From Oncomelania hupensis (Eukaryota; Mollusca; Gastropoda; Littorinimorpha; Pomatiopsidae): 64,000 nucleotides of DNA. The position numbers and the translations under genes are program-made. The DNA is taken from the NCBI GenBank assembly GCA_036898135.1, contig CM072512.1, positions 25,301,839 through 25,365,838 on the forward strand, given 5' to 3'. Shown piece by piece: positions 23,438-35,315 of this stretch. How positions within the stretch are numbered: position 1 is the first letter of the stretch; every line of letters begins with the position of its first letter. The notes beneath the pieces were generated by a model. That model made no database searches. It was given only the letters and a program-made list of their open reading frames with translations, and was not told where the DNA came from.

Positions 23438-23474
23438 ATTAGTTTCCTTCTAATTCCGAACAAGTCAAGACCTC

Positions 23475-23620
23475 ACACAAACACACAAACACACACACAC
23501 GCGCACACACACACGCATACATACACGCACATCCCTCCCTCCCTCCCCCCCCCCACACACAGAGGATCAGGGCACACGTATACACGCACACATACACGCA
23601 CACACACTAGGGAATATTCT
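23475..23620. repeat. CA-rich microsatellite
   Basis: Imperfect CA/CG/TA dinucleotides with a CCCTCCC patch. Confidence 0.92.
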
Positions 23621-23990
23621 AATATGGGCATAAGATTATTATATGAATGTTTCTGACATAGCACTTTTCAGCTCAAAAGCCTGCTCGAGCAGGACGGTGA
23701 CAGGAAATACGTTTTGACTCCATGCTCCAGACATACATTAATAAAACGAATCAAAACTGAAATTTGACCTTTTAGAAAAACAAACAAACATCAGAAACAA
23801 AACAACAACAACAATAAAAACATCACCATCAAGTTCTTGTAGAAGAGAAACTATAGATCTGCTTACTTTTAACATATTCGCGCAATGGTCGAGAACCACT
23901 CAAATAATGATCCTGACATGACGCTATTCCAGCACTAAATTACGAGTTAGTTACTCGTATTACGTAGTACGCAGGCTCACGCACAGCAGA
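23621..23990. other. unassigned sequence
   Basis: No gene seen. It may include the 5' end of the LINE that follows. Confidence 0.4.
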
Positions 23991-23995
23991 CTTGA

Positions 23996-26900
23996 AATGA
24001 ACGGAATGGAAATAAGAAGATTCCACCTGGTGCACAACCTGACAGAAACGTGAAACCCTTGATCGTAGAAACACCTGACGATCTGTTTAAGGCCGGTTTT
24101 AGCAGCGTGGACTATGAGCAGCTTGGGCTGGTTGACTGGAGCACTGTTGATTTGGACACTAAGCGTGATTAGCATGTAACGGGGGTATCTTGCTCTTCCC
24201 AGGCTGGATGCCAGGTCGACAGTACTCATCACAAACATGCTCAGGCCTGTAATACTGATTTTTATTCCAATATTTTTTCTAGCTCTTATGACTTCTATCA
24301 TTTTAACCGTGATATAAACAATTTGTCAGGCAATTTTAGTGAGAGTTACATAAATGGCATAGACTCAAGCCATGATGTTATATTGAGTCTCAATAATGTA
24401 AATGATAATATCTCATGTTTAGAGGAGAATGAATGTTCTTTTAGCTATATGGCTGACTTCTCTGTTGATTATAAGCCTTCTATAAATGTTGATGGTGGTG
24501 ATAGTGTTGGCGGTGTTCATGATATTTCTTATATTCCTGATTGTGGACAGCCCCTTTTTGATGGTAGTGATTCTGAGGACATTTCCTCTAGTAACAGTTA
24601 TTATTGTGAACATTTCCCTCTTGTTGAGGCAGATGTAAATATATATCTTCGCGGAATTGGTATGAATGATCAAAATCATATTGGTGTTGACGATGTTTGT
24701 GATGGCATTTCTTATACCGATTATCGTGTACAAACACTTTGTGACACCGATGCTCATACACCTCATATTGGTGGTATTAATGCGCCAAACCTCACTGAAG
24801 TTACTATTGATGGTGTTGATAACAGTTGTGATGAGGGTATTGATGATGTTGATGTGGCTGAGGATAATGGTGGGGATAAAGATGGCATTCACCCAATCCA
24901 TTGTTGTTTACAAACCCTTTCTGATGCAATTACTTACACACGGCTTTCGGAAAATGAAGTTAATACTCTAGACCATACTGATATTGACGATGCTGTTGAT
25001 GTTGATTCAATTCTTTACTGTGTACAACCCACTGATGTTCTTTTTCCGAGTACTGAAAACTATGTTAATACCCCAAACCGTTCTGAAGATGCTGTTGATG
25101 ATGATCTTAATACCCCAAACCGTTCTGAAGATGCTGTTGTTGATGTCAATCAAACTCTTTACCGTGTGCAAACCCTTTCTGATGCTCTAACTCATATTTC
25201 TGAAAATGTCTGTGAAAGAAACCACTCGGATGATGGTGATGATGAAGATGCTGCTGATGATTATGCTGATGATGATGGTTCTGTCCAAAACAATAATTCT
25301 AGCAACATGTTATTAACTAATGAATTTCGCCTCAAATGTGTCGCACTTAACGTCTGTGGAATTCGGAGCAAATTGTTAAGTCCCGATCTTGCAGAGTTTT
25401 TGGATAATTACGATATAGTAGCAGTTTCTGAGAGTAAATTGGATGACCTTGACAGAATCGTCTTACCTGGCTTTACTGTATTTTATAAAAACCGCACCAA
25501 ATTTAAAAGAAAGTCTGGTGGCGTCCTGCTGTGTGTTAAGAATGCATTATGTAACCATATCACCATTATTGAATCATGTGATCGAAAGGCATGTATTGAT
25601 CCCCTTTTAGCAAGTAAATATAAGTTTGCTGATCACGAGTTATGTAATAATGTGTTATATTTTAAACTAGATCGCAGGTTGATAGATAGGGATATTTTAT
25701 TTGGCTGTGTTTATTTCCCACCGGTAGGGTCCGACTATTTTGATGGAAATGCATTTGCCAGCACAGAAAATGATATGGTTAATTTGAATGCAGAATCCTT
25801 TTGTCTATTAGGCGACTTTAATGCCAGAACGGCAAACTTGAGGGATTGGGATTCTGATACAACTAATGAAAATGAAACCTTTGAAGCATATGAGAATAAT
25901 TTTGTTTTGCCTGATCGCTGTTCTGATGATAATGTGACTAATAGTCTTGGTTTATCTTTAATTGACTTTTGTAAAACAATGCAAGTCTGTATCGTAAACG
26001 GTCGCCGTGGGCACCCGGGTAACAGTGGAAATTTTACATCTAAAGAATGCAGCGTGGTTGACTATGTTATTGTATCTTTATCTTTGTTTGATATTGTTGC
26101 CGATTTTCATGTACACGAATTTAATGATCTGTATTCTGATATCCACTGTCCGATTTCTGTTGATCTTGCATTGAACGTACTCAAGAAGGCCGATGTAAGT
26201 AACGCTCACTATAATATGCAGCCTTCTGGTAATAATAATCGGGAAAATCATGTTCTTATTAATAACCGTAGCTTTTGTTCTAGGCCTAAGTGGTTTAACG
26301 ATAGTCATAGTAAATATTGTGATAAATTGAATGACTATGAGCAGGAAATCAATGCATTACATAAACGTTTAAATGAATTAGTTGCCAGTGGAGACGAGGC
26401 CCCTCAAGCCACAATAGACTTGATATGTACTCAGTTAGGAAATATTATGAAAAACCCTGCGTCAGAAATAGGTTTGTTTAGGACAACGCCCACACATAAG
26501 AGTACAAATCGAAGTAATGAGAATTTCCCTTGGTTCGATGCACAGTGTGAGAAAAGAAGAAAAGAATTGTTCAAAGCTAAAACATTAACGAGAAGATTTA
26601 GGTCAAACTTTTATAAAGAGCAACAAAAAAAAGCCAGTAGAGAATACAAAAAACAACTTCGATTATCCTTCAAGAAATATAAGACTAAATTTATAAAGAA
26701 AATCCGTAATTTAAAGAGTTCTGATCCTAAGGTATTTTGGAAAATCATCAACGGATGTGTTAGTGAAAAGGCGGAAGTAACTTCTAAAATCTCCTGCGAG
26801 GTTTTTCTACAACATTTTCAAAAGCTTAGTGACCCAGTTGATGTTAATAATGATGGCCCTGACCACTCTCCTCCTAATGAGTTAGATGATCAGCCTGAAT

Positions 26901-27064
26901 ACAATGACCCTTACTTAAATGGCCGGTTTACTGAAGAGGAAGTAAAATATGTACTTAAAGGTCTACATAATAATAAAGCATGTGGATTAGATAGTTTAAC
27001 TAATGAATTATTAAAGGCTGCTTCTACTAGACTTCTTCCTCTAGTCACTAAATCTTTAACTTAA
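23996..27064 (+). pseudogene. LINE polyprotein part 1: acidic N-terminus plus endonuclease
   Basis: The frame is open from 23996, with one TAG at 24170-24172, and then to a TAA at 27062. The first in-frame ATG after the TAG is only at 24449. From there to ~25315 the protein is very rich in Asp and Asn, with a recurring unit built around VQTLSDA-T and NTPNRSEDAV. The endonuclease follows: LNVCGIRSK, VSESKLDD, KSGGVLLCVKN, LLGDFNAR and SDIHCPISVDL. A basic linker (RRKELFKAKTLTRRFRSN, KPKxFWK-type NLKSSDPKVFWKIING) leads into the first RT block, LHNNKACGLDSLTNELLKAA. The acidic region is unlike the usual short linkers of this class. Confidence 0.88.
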
Positions 27065-27069
27065 TTTTA

Positions 27070-28904
27070 GTGTCTGGTAAGGTGCCAGAAGAATGGACAA
27101 TAGGTGTAATTAAACCGCTTTACAAGAACAAAGGTGATGATGGCGATCCAAACAATTATAGAGGTATAACAATCTTGAGTTGTTTCAGTAAAGTTTTTTC
27201 TAGTTTACTTAATAATAGGTTGACTACCTTTTTTAATTTAAGACATACAATAGGGAGTGAACAAGCAGGGTTTACATCAGGACATAGCGTGATGGACCAT
27301 ATTTTTACGTTACAAGCTATTATTGATTTCTTTCTGTTTAAAAGAAAAGATTGTATTCTGTTTTTGTTGATTATGAAAAGGCTTTTGATCTTGTCAGTCG
27401 AGCTATGCTTTGGCAGAAATTGTTAAACTCTGGTGTAAAAGGAAGGTTGTTAATTGTTATCCAAGATATGTACAGTAAAGCAAAATCATGTGTAAAGTGT
27501 AACTCCCAAGTTTCTGATTATTTTGGTTGTTTTACCGGGGTCCGTCAGGGAGAAAATCTATCACCTTTGTTGTTCTCAGTGTATTTGAATGATTTAAAAT
27601 CTTTTATTGGTAACTCTGGATCCAAACTTGAAACTTTGAATTTAGCATCACAGGAGGCACAATTAGGTCAAATAGATATAGATATTTTGTACAAGTTATT
27701 TATTTTATTATATGCAGACGATACTGTTATTTTTGCTGAATCGACTGATGCTTTACAGATAGCCCTTGATTCAATGTATGATTATTGTCAGCTCTGGAAA
27801 CTTAAAGTTAATGTAGCAAAAACAAAGGTTATGATTTTTTCCAGAGGTAAAGTAAGAAATGTCCCAATCTTCATGTACAATGGTGAGCAAATTGAGGTTA
27901 CGTACGATTTTCAATATCTGGGAATAAAAATCAATTACAATGGAAGCTTAAAGCCAGCTCAGAAAAACCTATATGACCGAGCCACCAAGGCGATGTTTGC
28001 TTTACTCCGCAAAGTTAGAAAATTAGCTTTACCTATTGACATGCAAATTGAACTCTTTGATAAAACTGTTGTACCTATATTATTGTATGGTTCGGAAGTA
28101 TGGTGTCCTCAGATGACTGACCTGGTAAACAAATTGCAACTACGTTTTTATAAGTTTATCTTAAAGCTTGGTAAAAGTACACCGACATGTATGGTTTTAG
28201 GAGAAGTAGGTCAGTTCCCTTTAGATATCTTAGCAAAATGCCGTATGTTAAATTTTTGGTACAAGCTTGCTTTTGACAGAAATAGTACTAAATTATCGTG
28301 TGTGGTTTACAGGTTTCTGCTGAAGATGTACGAACTAAACTTGTACAAACATGATTATTTAGACTGTGTCAGGAATTCTCTGGAAAAACTAGGGTTAGGA
28401 AATGTCTGGTATGATCAGTCTCAAGGCTCGAATTTTTCTGCCGAAGGGTTTAAAGAAGAGATAAAGAAAAGGCTGCAGGATCAACATGTACAAAACTGGC
28501 ACTCAGAAATTAACACAAAGGATTTATATTATAATTATAGAATGTTTAAAGAAAATTTTAAATTTGAAGAATATTTGACAATTTTGCCCGCCAGCCTAGC
28601 TGCTGTTGTCATAAAATTTAGAACCTTAAACCATAAGCTACCAGTGCAAAGGGGACGGTTTCTTGGAATCCAGAGATGTGACAGAATATGTAATAAATGT
28701 ACTTTTAATGAGTTAGGAGATGAATTTCATTTTATTTTTATATGTCCACATTTCGACGATGATAGAAATGAGCTGCTTAAAAGGTTTTTCTATGTGCGAC
28801 CCAATGCTATTAAATTTTCTAATTTATTTTCAACGAAAAATAAGACTATTTTGCTGAAACTGGCTAGGTTTATGAAAATAATAATGGATAGCTTTAGAAC
28901 GTAA
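27070..28904 (+). pseudogene. LINE polyprotein part 2: reverse transcriptase and C-terminal knuckle
   Basis: Two overlapping frames (27070-27426 and 27351-28904) together hold the RT. Blocks are PNNYRGITILSCFSKVF, EQAGFTSGHSVMDHIF, motif A FVDYEKAFD, GVRQGENLSPLLFSVYLNDL, motif C YADD (27711-27722), NVAKTKVMIFSRG and YLGIKI. Motif A falls after a frameshift in an A/G-rich run near 27345. The tail has a C-x2-C-x8-H-x4-C knuckle (CNKC at 28689, HFIFIC), as in many jockey/CR1-group elements. Catalytic Asp residues are intact, so the damage here is mainly the frameshifts. Confidence 0.92.
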
Positions 28905-29335
28905 TATAATGATTTGTAATATTAATGATAGTAATAATAGGGATTTATTTTCAATAATGACAATATGAATACTAAATACCAGTGTGTACCCCCTCCCTTC
29001 TCCCCTTCTTTATCACCCAATCTTGCGAGAGAGTGCGTGCGATTTGTGATCAGTCTGTGTGGACATAAGTTTTATGTAGTATGCTTGTGTTGTGTGATAA
29101 TAATGAATGTGTATTTTGTAAATGTTTATTATGTCTCTTAGAACGCGAGTGTGAAAGATTAACTTTTATTTTTTGTAATATATGTACATATGTATTTTAT
29201 ATTGTATTTTATGATTTTTATGGTTATTTTACATGTATGTTTATTTTTATTTATTTTCGTTGTATCCACGTGCCCCAAGGGGTTTTATGGAATAAAGCGC
29301 TTTTGACTTGACTTGACTTGACTTGAAATAAAGCA

Positions 29336-30084
29336 TGATTACCGCCTCTGTTTAATTTAAAGGGTTCTACGTTGACCATGTCTCCTGGACAGACCCTTTT
29401 AACATTCATAGTTTGTGTTGCCCCTTTGAAAAAAATAAAAGCTTGCAACAACCCCCCCCCCCAAAAAAAAAAAAACAACAACAACAACAAACACCAACAT
29501 CTTTTGAAAGTATAGTTACTTTTAAAATCAATAAATTCCGTAGTGTTTGTGCGTAATAATAGCAACAGACGTGAGCTAGCCTGCCAACATTCTGGGGATA
29601 AATATAGCAGCTATCAAAGCCAGGTACAGAAACAACCAAAAAAACAATTGCTCGTAAGGGTTTTCATTTTAGGTTGATTGATAAAACAGACCCTACTCAC
29701 CAAAAGCACTCTTTAGCTTCGTTGCTCACTCAGACATAGGGTCAAAGGTCACTCAGCTATGGTATTGGATGTACCTTTAGTCAAGGGAAATCACTCGCTG
29801 TCAAAACCGAAACTGAAAATTCAACCCTTAGCAGTTGGTTTGAGCACAAAAAGCCCACTTTATCGTTGTGTAATGTGTTAATAATGCGAGTTTTAGGGTA
29901 AACCAATTTTTTTACAAAGATAAACAAATGCCTTCGAATTGAGCTTTTAAAAATGTTCTGATGTAATGTGTTTGCTAGTTCAAAGAGCTGGACACCCACT
30001 TTCTTGTTTCTGGAACTGATCCCCATGCTGCTTAGTCTAATAGGCGCTGATCCTCTCGGGCACCTGTGCAGCACAATCACACAT
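29336..30084. other. unassigned sequence, fused in frame to RTE copy D
   Basis: A C/A homopolymer patch lies at 29451-29475. RTE homology of copy D stops near 30085, so its RT open frame runs on into unrelated sequence to 29781. Confidence 0.5.
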
Positions 30085-31312
30085 TTGATGACTTCAATAA
30101 TGTTAGGGTTGATGTTGCACACTTTCATGTTTGCCCACAGAACTGCATGCCAGACTCGGTCAAAAGCTTTCTTGAAGTCTACAAACACATGATATAGATG
30201 TTGTTGGTGTTGTAGGTATTTCTCACAGATTATTCTGAGGTTAAAAGTTTGTTTAGTGGTACTTCGCCCTGACCTGAATCCTGCTTGTTCTTCAGATATG
30301 GTTTGTTCAATTTGGGGTTTCAACCTGTAAAGTATTATTTTAATGAGGAATTTGCTGGGATGGCTGTAATTTTCACAATCCGGAAGGTTACCCCTTTTTG
30401 GAAGAGTGATGACAAGCGACTGGGTCCATTGTGTAGGCCACTCCCCACTCTGCCAGATCTTTTTACAGATAATGATAACAGTGCATCAATCATCGCTTCT
30501 CCTCCTGCTTGAAGCAATTCTGCGGGTATGATGCCCACTGCCGCTGACTTCCCCTTCTTCAGCGATTTCACTGCTGCCTCAACTTCTTTTTGGAGAATTT
30601 CGTCTTCTTCTCTGTACTGGGGACATGCTAGAACTGATGGGTATCGGCTTGGTGTGTGATTGTAAAAATCATAGCAGTACTCTGTCCATCTATCCAAGAC
30701 TTCTTGTTCTTCTGTAAAGCATATGCCAGATTTGCTTTGGATCGTGGAGACCATGGGCTGTTTAACATTTGTCAATCGCTTCACAGTCTGGTAGGCCTTC
30801 TAACTTTTGTTCTTGTTCAGACTGTTCTCTATTTCCTGATATTGATCTTCTATCCAGCTCTTCTTTGCTGTGTGCATGCCTTTTAGGATGTCATTGTTGA
30901 TTTTTCGGTAGGCATCAGCTACCTGTGCAGTGAGGTGTTCTTTTTTTCATCTCTCTTCGTTTGTCACAAAGGTCCAAACGTTCAGGTGTGACCCATGGTT
31001 TCTTCTTTGGGCGGTGCTTACCCAGGATCTCAGTGGCGGCATCTGTCACAGCTAAATTGAAGGTGATGGTCATGGTGTTGGCATTTACTTCACCATCACC
31101 AAAGCACACAAAATTGTTGGAGATGAGTCGCATCCCCTGCATGATCAGTTTGCACTCATGCCATCTGGGCGTAGGTACCGTGCTGCCAAGTGTAGAACTT
31201 CTCGCATGCAGAGGTATTTCATACCATCCCCCATTTCAGTCCTGAATGGTATAAGGTAGCTGGTTCAATGTGCTTTCCCTACCCCCTCCAACCCACCCCA
31301 TAACCCACATGT

Positions 31313-31403
31313 TGTAGTAATGTGACCACGTATATCATGTAGTAGTGCTCCTATCACATGTTGTAGTAATGTGACCACGTGTATCATGTAGTAGTGCTCT
31401 AAT
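31313..31403. repeat. ~50-bp tandem duplication
   Basis: CATGTTGTAGTAATGTGACC and the following ~30 bp occur twice in a row with two mismatches. It lies in the 3' UTR of the inserted LINE. Confidence 0.9.
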
Positions 31404-31747
31404 CATCATTATTTTTTTATTGTCATGGTATCTTTATACCTACATCTATGCTTGTATTTGATCACTGAAACTGTTGACACCTGTAGATGCTTGTGGTTTT
31501 AGTCTTATAAAATGTTATGCTAGATCTACTTAATTGTCTCAGAGTATTGGTAAAGTGTCTCAGTGCGCATTGAACAGGATGATACACTGTGCATATACAT
31601 CATGTACTTTTATTGTTGTTATTATTATTGCTATTATTATTTCCTTCTACTGTTTTAGGGTTTTACATGTATTAATATGTTCTGAAACTGAGCTTTTAGA
31701 CACCAATATGTTGCGATTTAAACTAGCTTTTTAATATATTGACTTTC

Positions 31748-31750
<3 letters not shown>

Positions 31751-31825
<75 letters not shown>

Positions 31826-31859
31826 GTAGTAGTAGTAGTAGTACTATTATTATTATTAC

Positions 31860-31916
<57 letters not shown>
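31751..31916. repeat. (ATT)n microsatellite with (AGT)n core
   Basis: About 45 ATT units with six AGT units in the middle (31826-31845). The Asn, Leu and Ile frames are repeat translations. Confidence 0.97.
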
Positions 31917-33427
31917 ATAGTATTAACCTCATTCATCTGTTTATTGGTGTGAGAGTCAATGTTGCGTAAATGTCTCTGTGTGTGGTTTTTTATTTATTTT
32001 TTAAATTTTTTTTTCACAGGTTTTTATGTGTGTTTTTTTTCTATGCGCGAAGCAAATTCTCGAGTATGTTGTCAAATGTACTTGGAGCGTGGAGCCAATA
32101 AAAAGTTGAAGTTGAAGTTGAAGTTGAAGCTCCCAAAATGAGCGGTGGTGAAAATTTCCCTCCAATTTTTGCTTGGAATATTTCTTACACCTTCGGGTTT
32201 TGCAGTATGTCCAGTTCGAACTTCAGTCTGGTGTACTTTGCTGTGTGTACTGTCTTCAAGTGGAGCCGGAAAGATAGCATCACGAGATTGTAGTCACTTC
32301 CGGTGTCTGCTCCTGGAAAAGTGCGTGTCCTGCAAATGTTGACGCTTTATCTGAAGCGTTTCCTGACCATGATGTAGTCAATCCGGTTGTGATGCTCCTC
32401 GCTGGGACTTTGCCAGGTCCATCGTCTGCAGTTTTTGTGGAGACCAAGCATGTTTGCCTGTATCAGAATGTTGTTTCTGGTAAATTCCAAGAGCATTAGA
32501 CCTCTGTCATTTGTCTCGTTTTTACATTGGGGTCCACATGTGTCTCCCCAATTTTATACGCATCTTGGCCAACCTTGGCATTCCAGTCGCCTTGCAATAT
32601 GACTATGTCTTTCTTTGGCCCTTGGTCAAAGACAGCATGTAGATGTTCATATAAATCCTCCTGTCCGTTGTCTTCATAGTCTGAATTGGGGCATAGGCCT
32701 GGATCATGGTGATGTAGAAAGGGACTGATCATAGACGGATGGTAATATATTGGATACTGGGCGGCAACCCATGACAGTGGCTAGAATGTCTTTGTGGACC
32801 AAGAATCCAACGCCGTGTTCGCCCCTGTCATCTCTCTACTGAAATAAAGCTTGTAGCCTTTGTCGGTCGTTGTTTCACCTAAGCTTTTTCAGCGCAGTTT
32901 GCTGATGCATAAAACGTTTCATCGATAATGGTCCAGCTCGTGGGCCAGTCCTTCTATATATCCTTCCGCAGTTAGGGTTCTGGCATTCCAGGTTCCTATG
33001 ACGATGATGTCTCTCGTGCGGATCTTGCTACGTTGTCCATCAGCAGCACTCTTATCACTTCCGTCCTGGTGGCCAACGGAAGGATCGGTCCTTGATGACC
33101 CGGGCGGCGACCGATCCGGTATGGAATGAATGGGTTTTCATCATGCAGTGTGTCTTGAGCAAGAAAGACCCGGCGGGACCCAATCCTCTCCAGGCTGTTG
33201 GCCACAGCCGAAATGCACGAGTATAGTGTGGCCCGCCTTGGCCCCGAGCACGTGGCCGTTGAACCTATAGTATCGTGAGGTTCCTCCGTCCTGGCTGGTG
33301 ACTTTTGTGTAGAAGACTTTCGCCCAGTGATGCCATGCTGACATCACCCCTGTTAGTCGCCTCTTCCTACACGTATGGAAACGTTGTGTCTATTCTAAGC
33401 AGTGCCCGAAACCACAGGGCCAGCGGA

Positions 33428-33700
33428 CTAGTTAGTGTAATACAATTAAATCGATAAAATAAACTCAGTCATTAGGCGTCTCATTGATTTAATGTATTGA
33501 GGTATTAGTGTATCAGGCTGCACTTAATTCACCCAGCTATGGCTATAAATATGTGAAGGACGTGAAAAATAGGAGGTCTTCCCTATAACCGTTTAGTTGG
33601 TGGGTTGAAGAGTTTCAAAGACATCCTATTTTTTATAACGAGCTCCGTGAGCCGTGAGGACAGACTCTATATCTCTCTCTATCTCATGCTTGGTGTCGTT

Positions 33701-33702
<2 letters not shown>
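33428..33702. other. unassigned sequence
   Basis: No gene or repeat recognised between RTE copy D and the CT tract. Confidence 0.4.

Positions 33703-33781
<79 letters not shown>
33703..33781. repeat. (CT)n microsatellite
   Basis: About 39 CT units directly abutting the 5' end of a SINE. Confidence 0.97.
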
Positions 33782-33782
<1 letters not shown>

Positions 33783-34197
33783 GGAGGCACTGTGGTCTAA
33801 TGGTAGTGCTTCGGCTTGTGGATCTGAAGGTCTCGGGTTCGAGCCCTGGCCGGGCCATTGTGTTGTGTCCCTGGGAAAGACACTTTACTCCTGTTTTCCT
33901 ACTCTTTCGGATGAGAGTATAAACCGAGGTCTAGTCTGTGTCGCATACATTCCATCATAACGGACTTTAAAGATCCTGACGCTCATGTCATAGACGGGTG
34001 AGTGCCGGTAACAAGAACACACCCAGCATGCACTTGGTCCTTCTCCCCCATACCTGGCTGCCCAGGATTGTGCTCAGTTGTCCGTGCGTCAGACCATGCG
34101 CCCAAAGGCTGCGGGTGGGCGTCTCGGGCGGTTTGAGTTAGATCCTGTATCGGCCAGCGCTTTGAACTCGTTGGGAAAAAGCGCTATATAAATATCC

Positions 34198-34200
<3 letters not shown>
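33782..34200 (+). mobile_element. tRNA-derived SINE, family 1, full length
   Basis: Head GCACTGTGGTCTAATGGTAG (A-box-like) and GGGTTCGAGCCC (B-box), body TTGTGTCCCTGGGAAAGACA and AAAGATCCTGACGCTCATG, tail GGCCAGCGCTTTGAACTCG to GCGCTATATAAATATCC. It is the cleanest copy in the window. It is bounded on both sides by CT microsatellites. Confidence 0.9.

Positions 34201-34263
<63 letters not shown>
34201..34263. repeat. (TC)n microsatellite
   Basis: About 31 TC units immediately after the SINE tail. Confidence 0.97.
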
Positions 34264-34266
<3 letters not shown>

Positions 34267-34629
34267 GCAGTTTTGTTTTTAACCGTTCCAGATTGTAATA
34301 ATAATTCTATTACAGCCCAGTGGACTGTGGTGATTACTGTGAGTGTTTCATTTGCAAATTTTATGAATCTGTAGTGGCTGGCAATTTGGCACAATGGTGG
34401 CATAGACTTCTCTAGGCCGTCTTACATTGTACTGACTTTATATTGTACTATTGGCTTGAACTGTACCGCGTTATGGCTTAAAATCTATGCTGTGTGAGTC
34501 ATGTCAAGTTAATAGTGATTGGAAAAGCTGTGGTGATGAGTGTGTGGTATACCAAACAGAAAATGCAAAATCTCACACAGTACTTGGCATTGATCTAGAA
34601 TCAATATCCCCGATTATGACTATGAATCG
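34264..34629. other. unassigned sequence
   Basis: No gene or repeat recognised. Confidence 0.4.
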
Positions 34630-35315
34630 TAGTGATGGTGAGTGAATCTGTCCGTAGAAGTGGATGACTCTAGTTGTGGGTGGGTGGATCTGTAGATGTT
34701 AGTAAATCTGTCTGTGATGTGGGTGAATCTGTGATGTGGGTGAATCTGTAGATATGGGTGGGTGAATATGTCTGTAGATGTGGGTTGATGAATCTGTCTG
34801 TATATGTGGGTTGATGAATCTTTCTGTAGATGTGGGTTGATGAATCTTTCTGTAGATGTGGGTGGGTGAATCTTTCTGTAGATGTGGGTGGGTGAATCTT
34901 TCTGTAGATGTGGGAGTAGATGTGGGTTCATGAATCTGTAGATATGGGTTGATGAATTAGTAGAAGTGGGTTGATGAATCTGTCTGTAGATGTGGGTGGG
35001 TGAATCTGTAGATGTGGGTTGGTGAATCTGTAAATGTGGGTTGATGAATCTATCTGTAGATGTGGGTGGGTGAATCTATCTGTAGATATTATGGGTTGAT
35101 GAATCTGTCTGTAGATATGGGTTGATGAATCTGTCTGTAGATATAAGTTGATTAATCTGTCTGTAGATATGGGTTGATGAATCTGTCTGTAGATATGGGT
35201 TGATGAATCTATCTGTAGATATGGGTTGGTGAATCTATTTGTAGATGTGGATGGGTGAATCTGTCTGTAGATGTGGGTGAATCTGTATGTAGAGGTGGAT
35301 GAATCTATCCGTTTA
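34630..35315. repeat. 26-bp minisatellite
   Basis: About 25 variable copies of a unit near GTAGATATGGGTTGATGAAT plus CTGTCT, with shorter units mixed in. The minus-strand Pro/Thr/His-rich frame (34931-34620) is a translation of it. Confidence 0.93.

Larger units (their letters stand above)
23991..29335 (+). mobile_element. APE-type non-LTR retrotransposon (jockey-like), near full length, defective
   Basis: The order is an acidic N-terminal region (to ~25315), APE endonuclease (~25320-26180), linker, reverse transcriptase (~26930-27950), and a C-terminal CCHC knuckle (~28689). A 3' UTR runs to the CCCCAAGGGG stem and AATAAA, and the element ends in a (TTGAC)n tail at 29307-29326. Coding is broken by an in-frame TAG (24170), a frameshift near 27060 and another near 27350. 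The 5' end is not resolved. Exact clade needs a tree. Confidence 0.92.
31097..32131 (+). mobile_element. 5'-truncated LINE inserted in RTE copy D
   Basis: A plus-strand frame (31107-31259) reads HPLHDQFALMPSGRRYRAAK, then CRTSRM and FIPSPISVLNGIR before a TAG. This is the typical C-terminus of a CR1/Rex/jockey-group LINE. The 3' UTR holds a large ATT tract and a 50-bp tandem duplication. It ends with AATAAA and a (TTGAAG)n tail at 32104-32131. RTE copy C is continuous across this point, which defines the insertion. No clear target duplication was found. Confidence 0.82.
30085..33427 (-). mobile_element. RTE-like LINE, copy D, 3'-truncated and interrupted
   Basis: Minus-strand RT start (EEQAGFRSGRSTTKQTFNLR, VFVDFKKAFDRVWHAVLW) at 30323-30085, upstream RT linker (ILQKEVEAAVKSLKKGKSA) at 30784-30335, endonuclease (ILQGDWNAKVGQDA) at 32732-32496, and 5' region at 33427-33000. 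The RT is cut off after motif A (the rest, including motif C, is gone). A plus-strand LINE end is inserted at about 31097-32131. The 5' end at 33427 (CCACAGGG) matches the 5' ends of copies E and F, so it is probably the true terminus. Confidence 0.9.

Noticed and set aside
24323..24323. Start of the LINE protein at 24323
   Set aside because: The codon is TTG. The frame is open upstream to 24173, and beyond the TAG to 23996.
29781..30323. Complete 180-aa RT protein
   Set aside because: Only the first ~80 residues are RTE. The rest is unrelated sequence read in frame past the truncation point.
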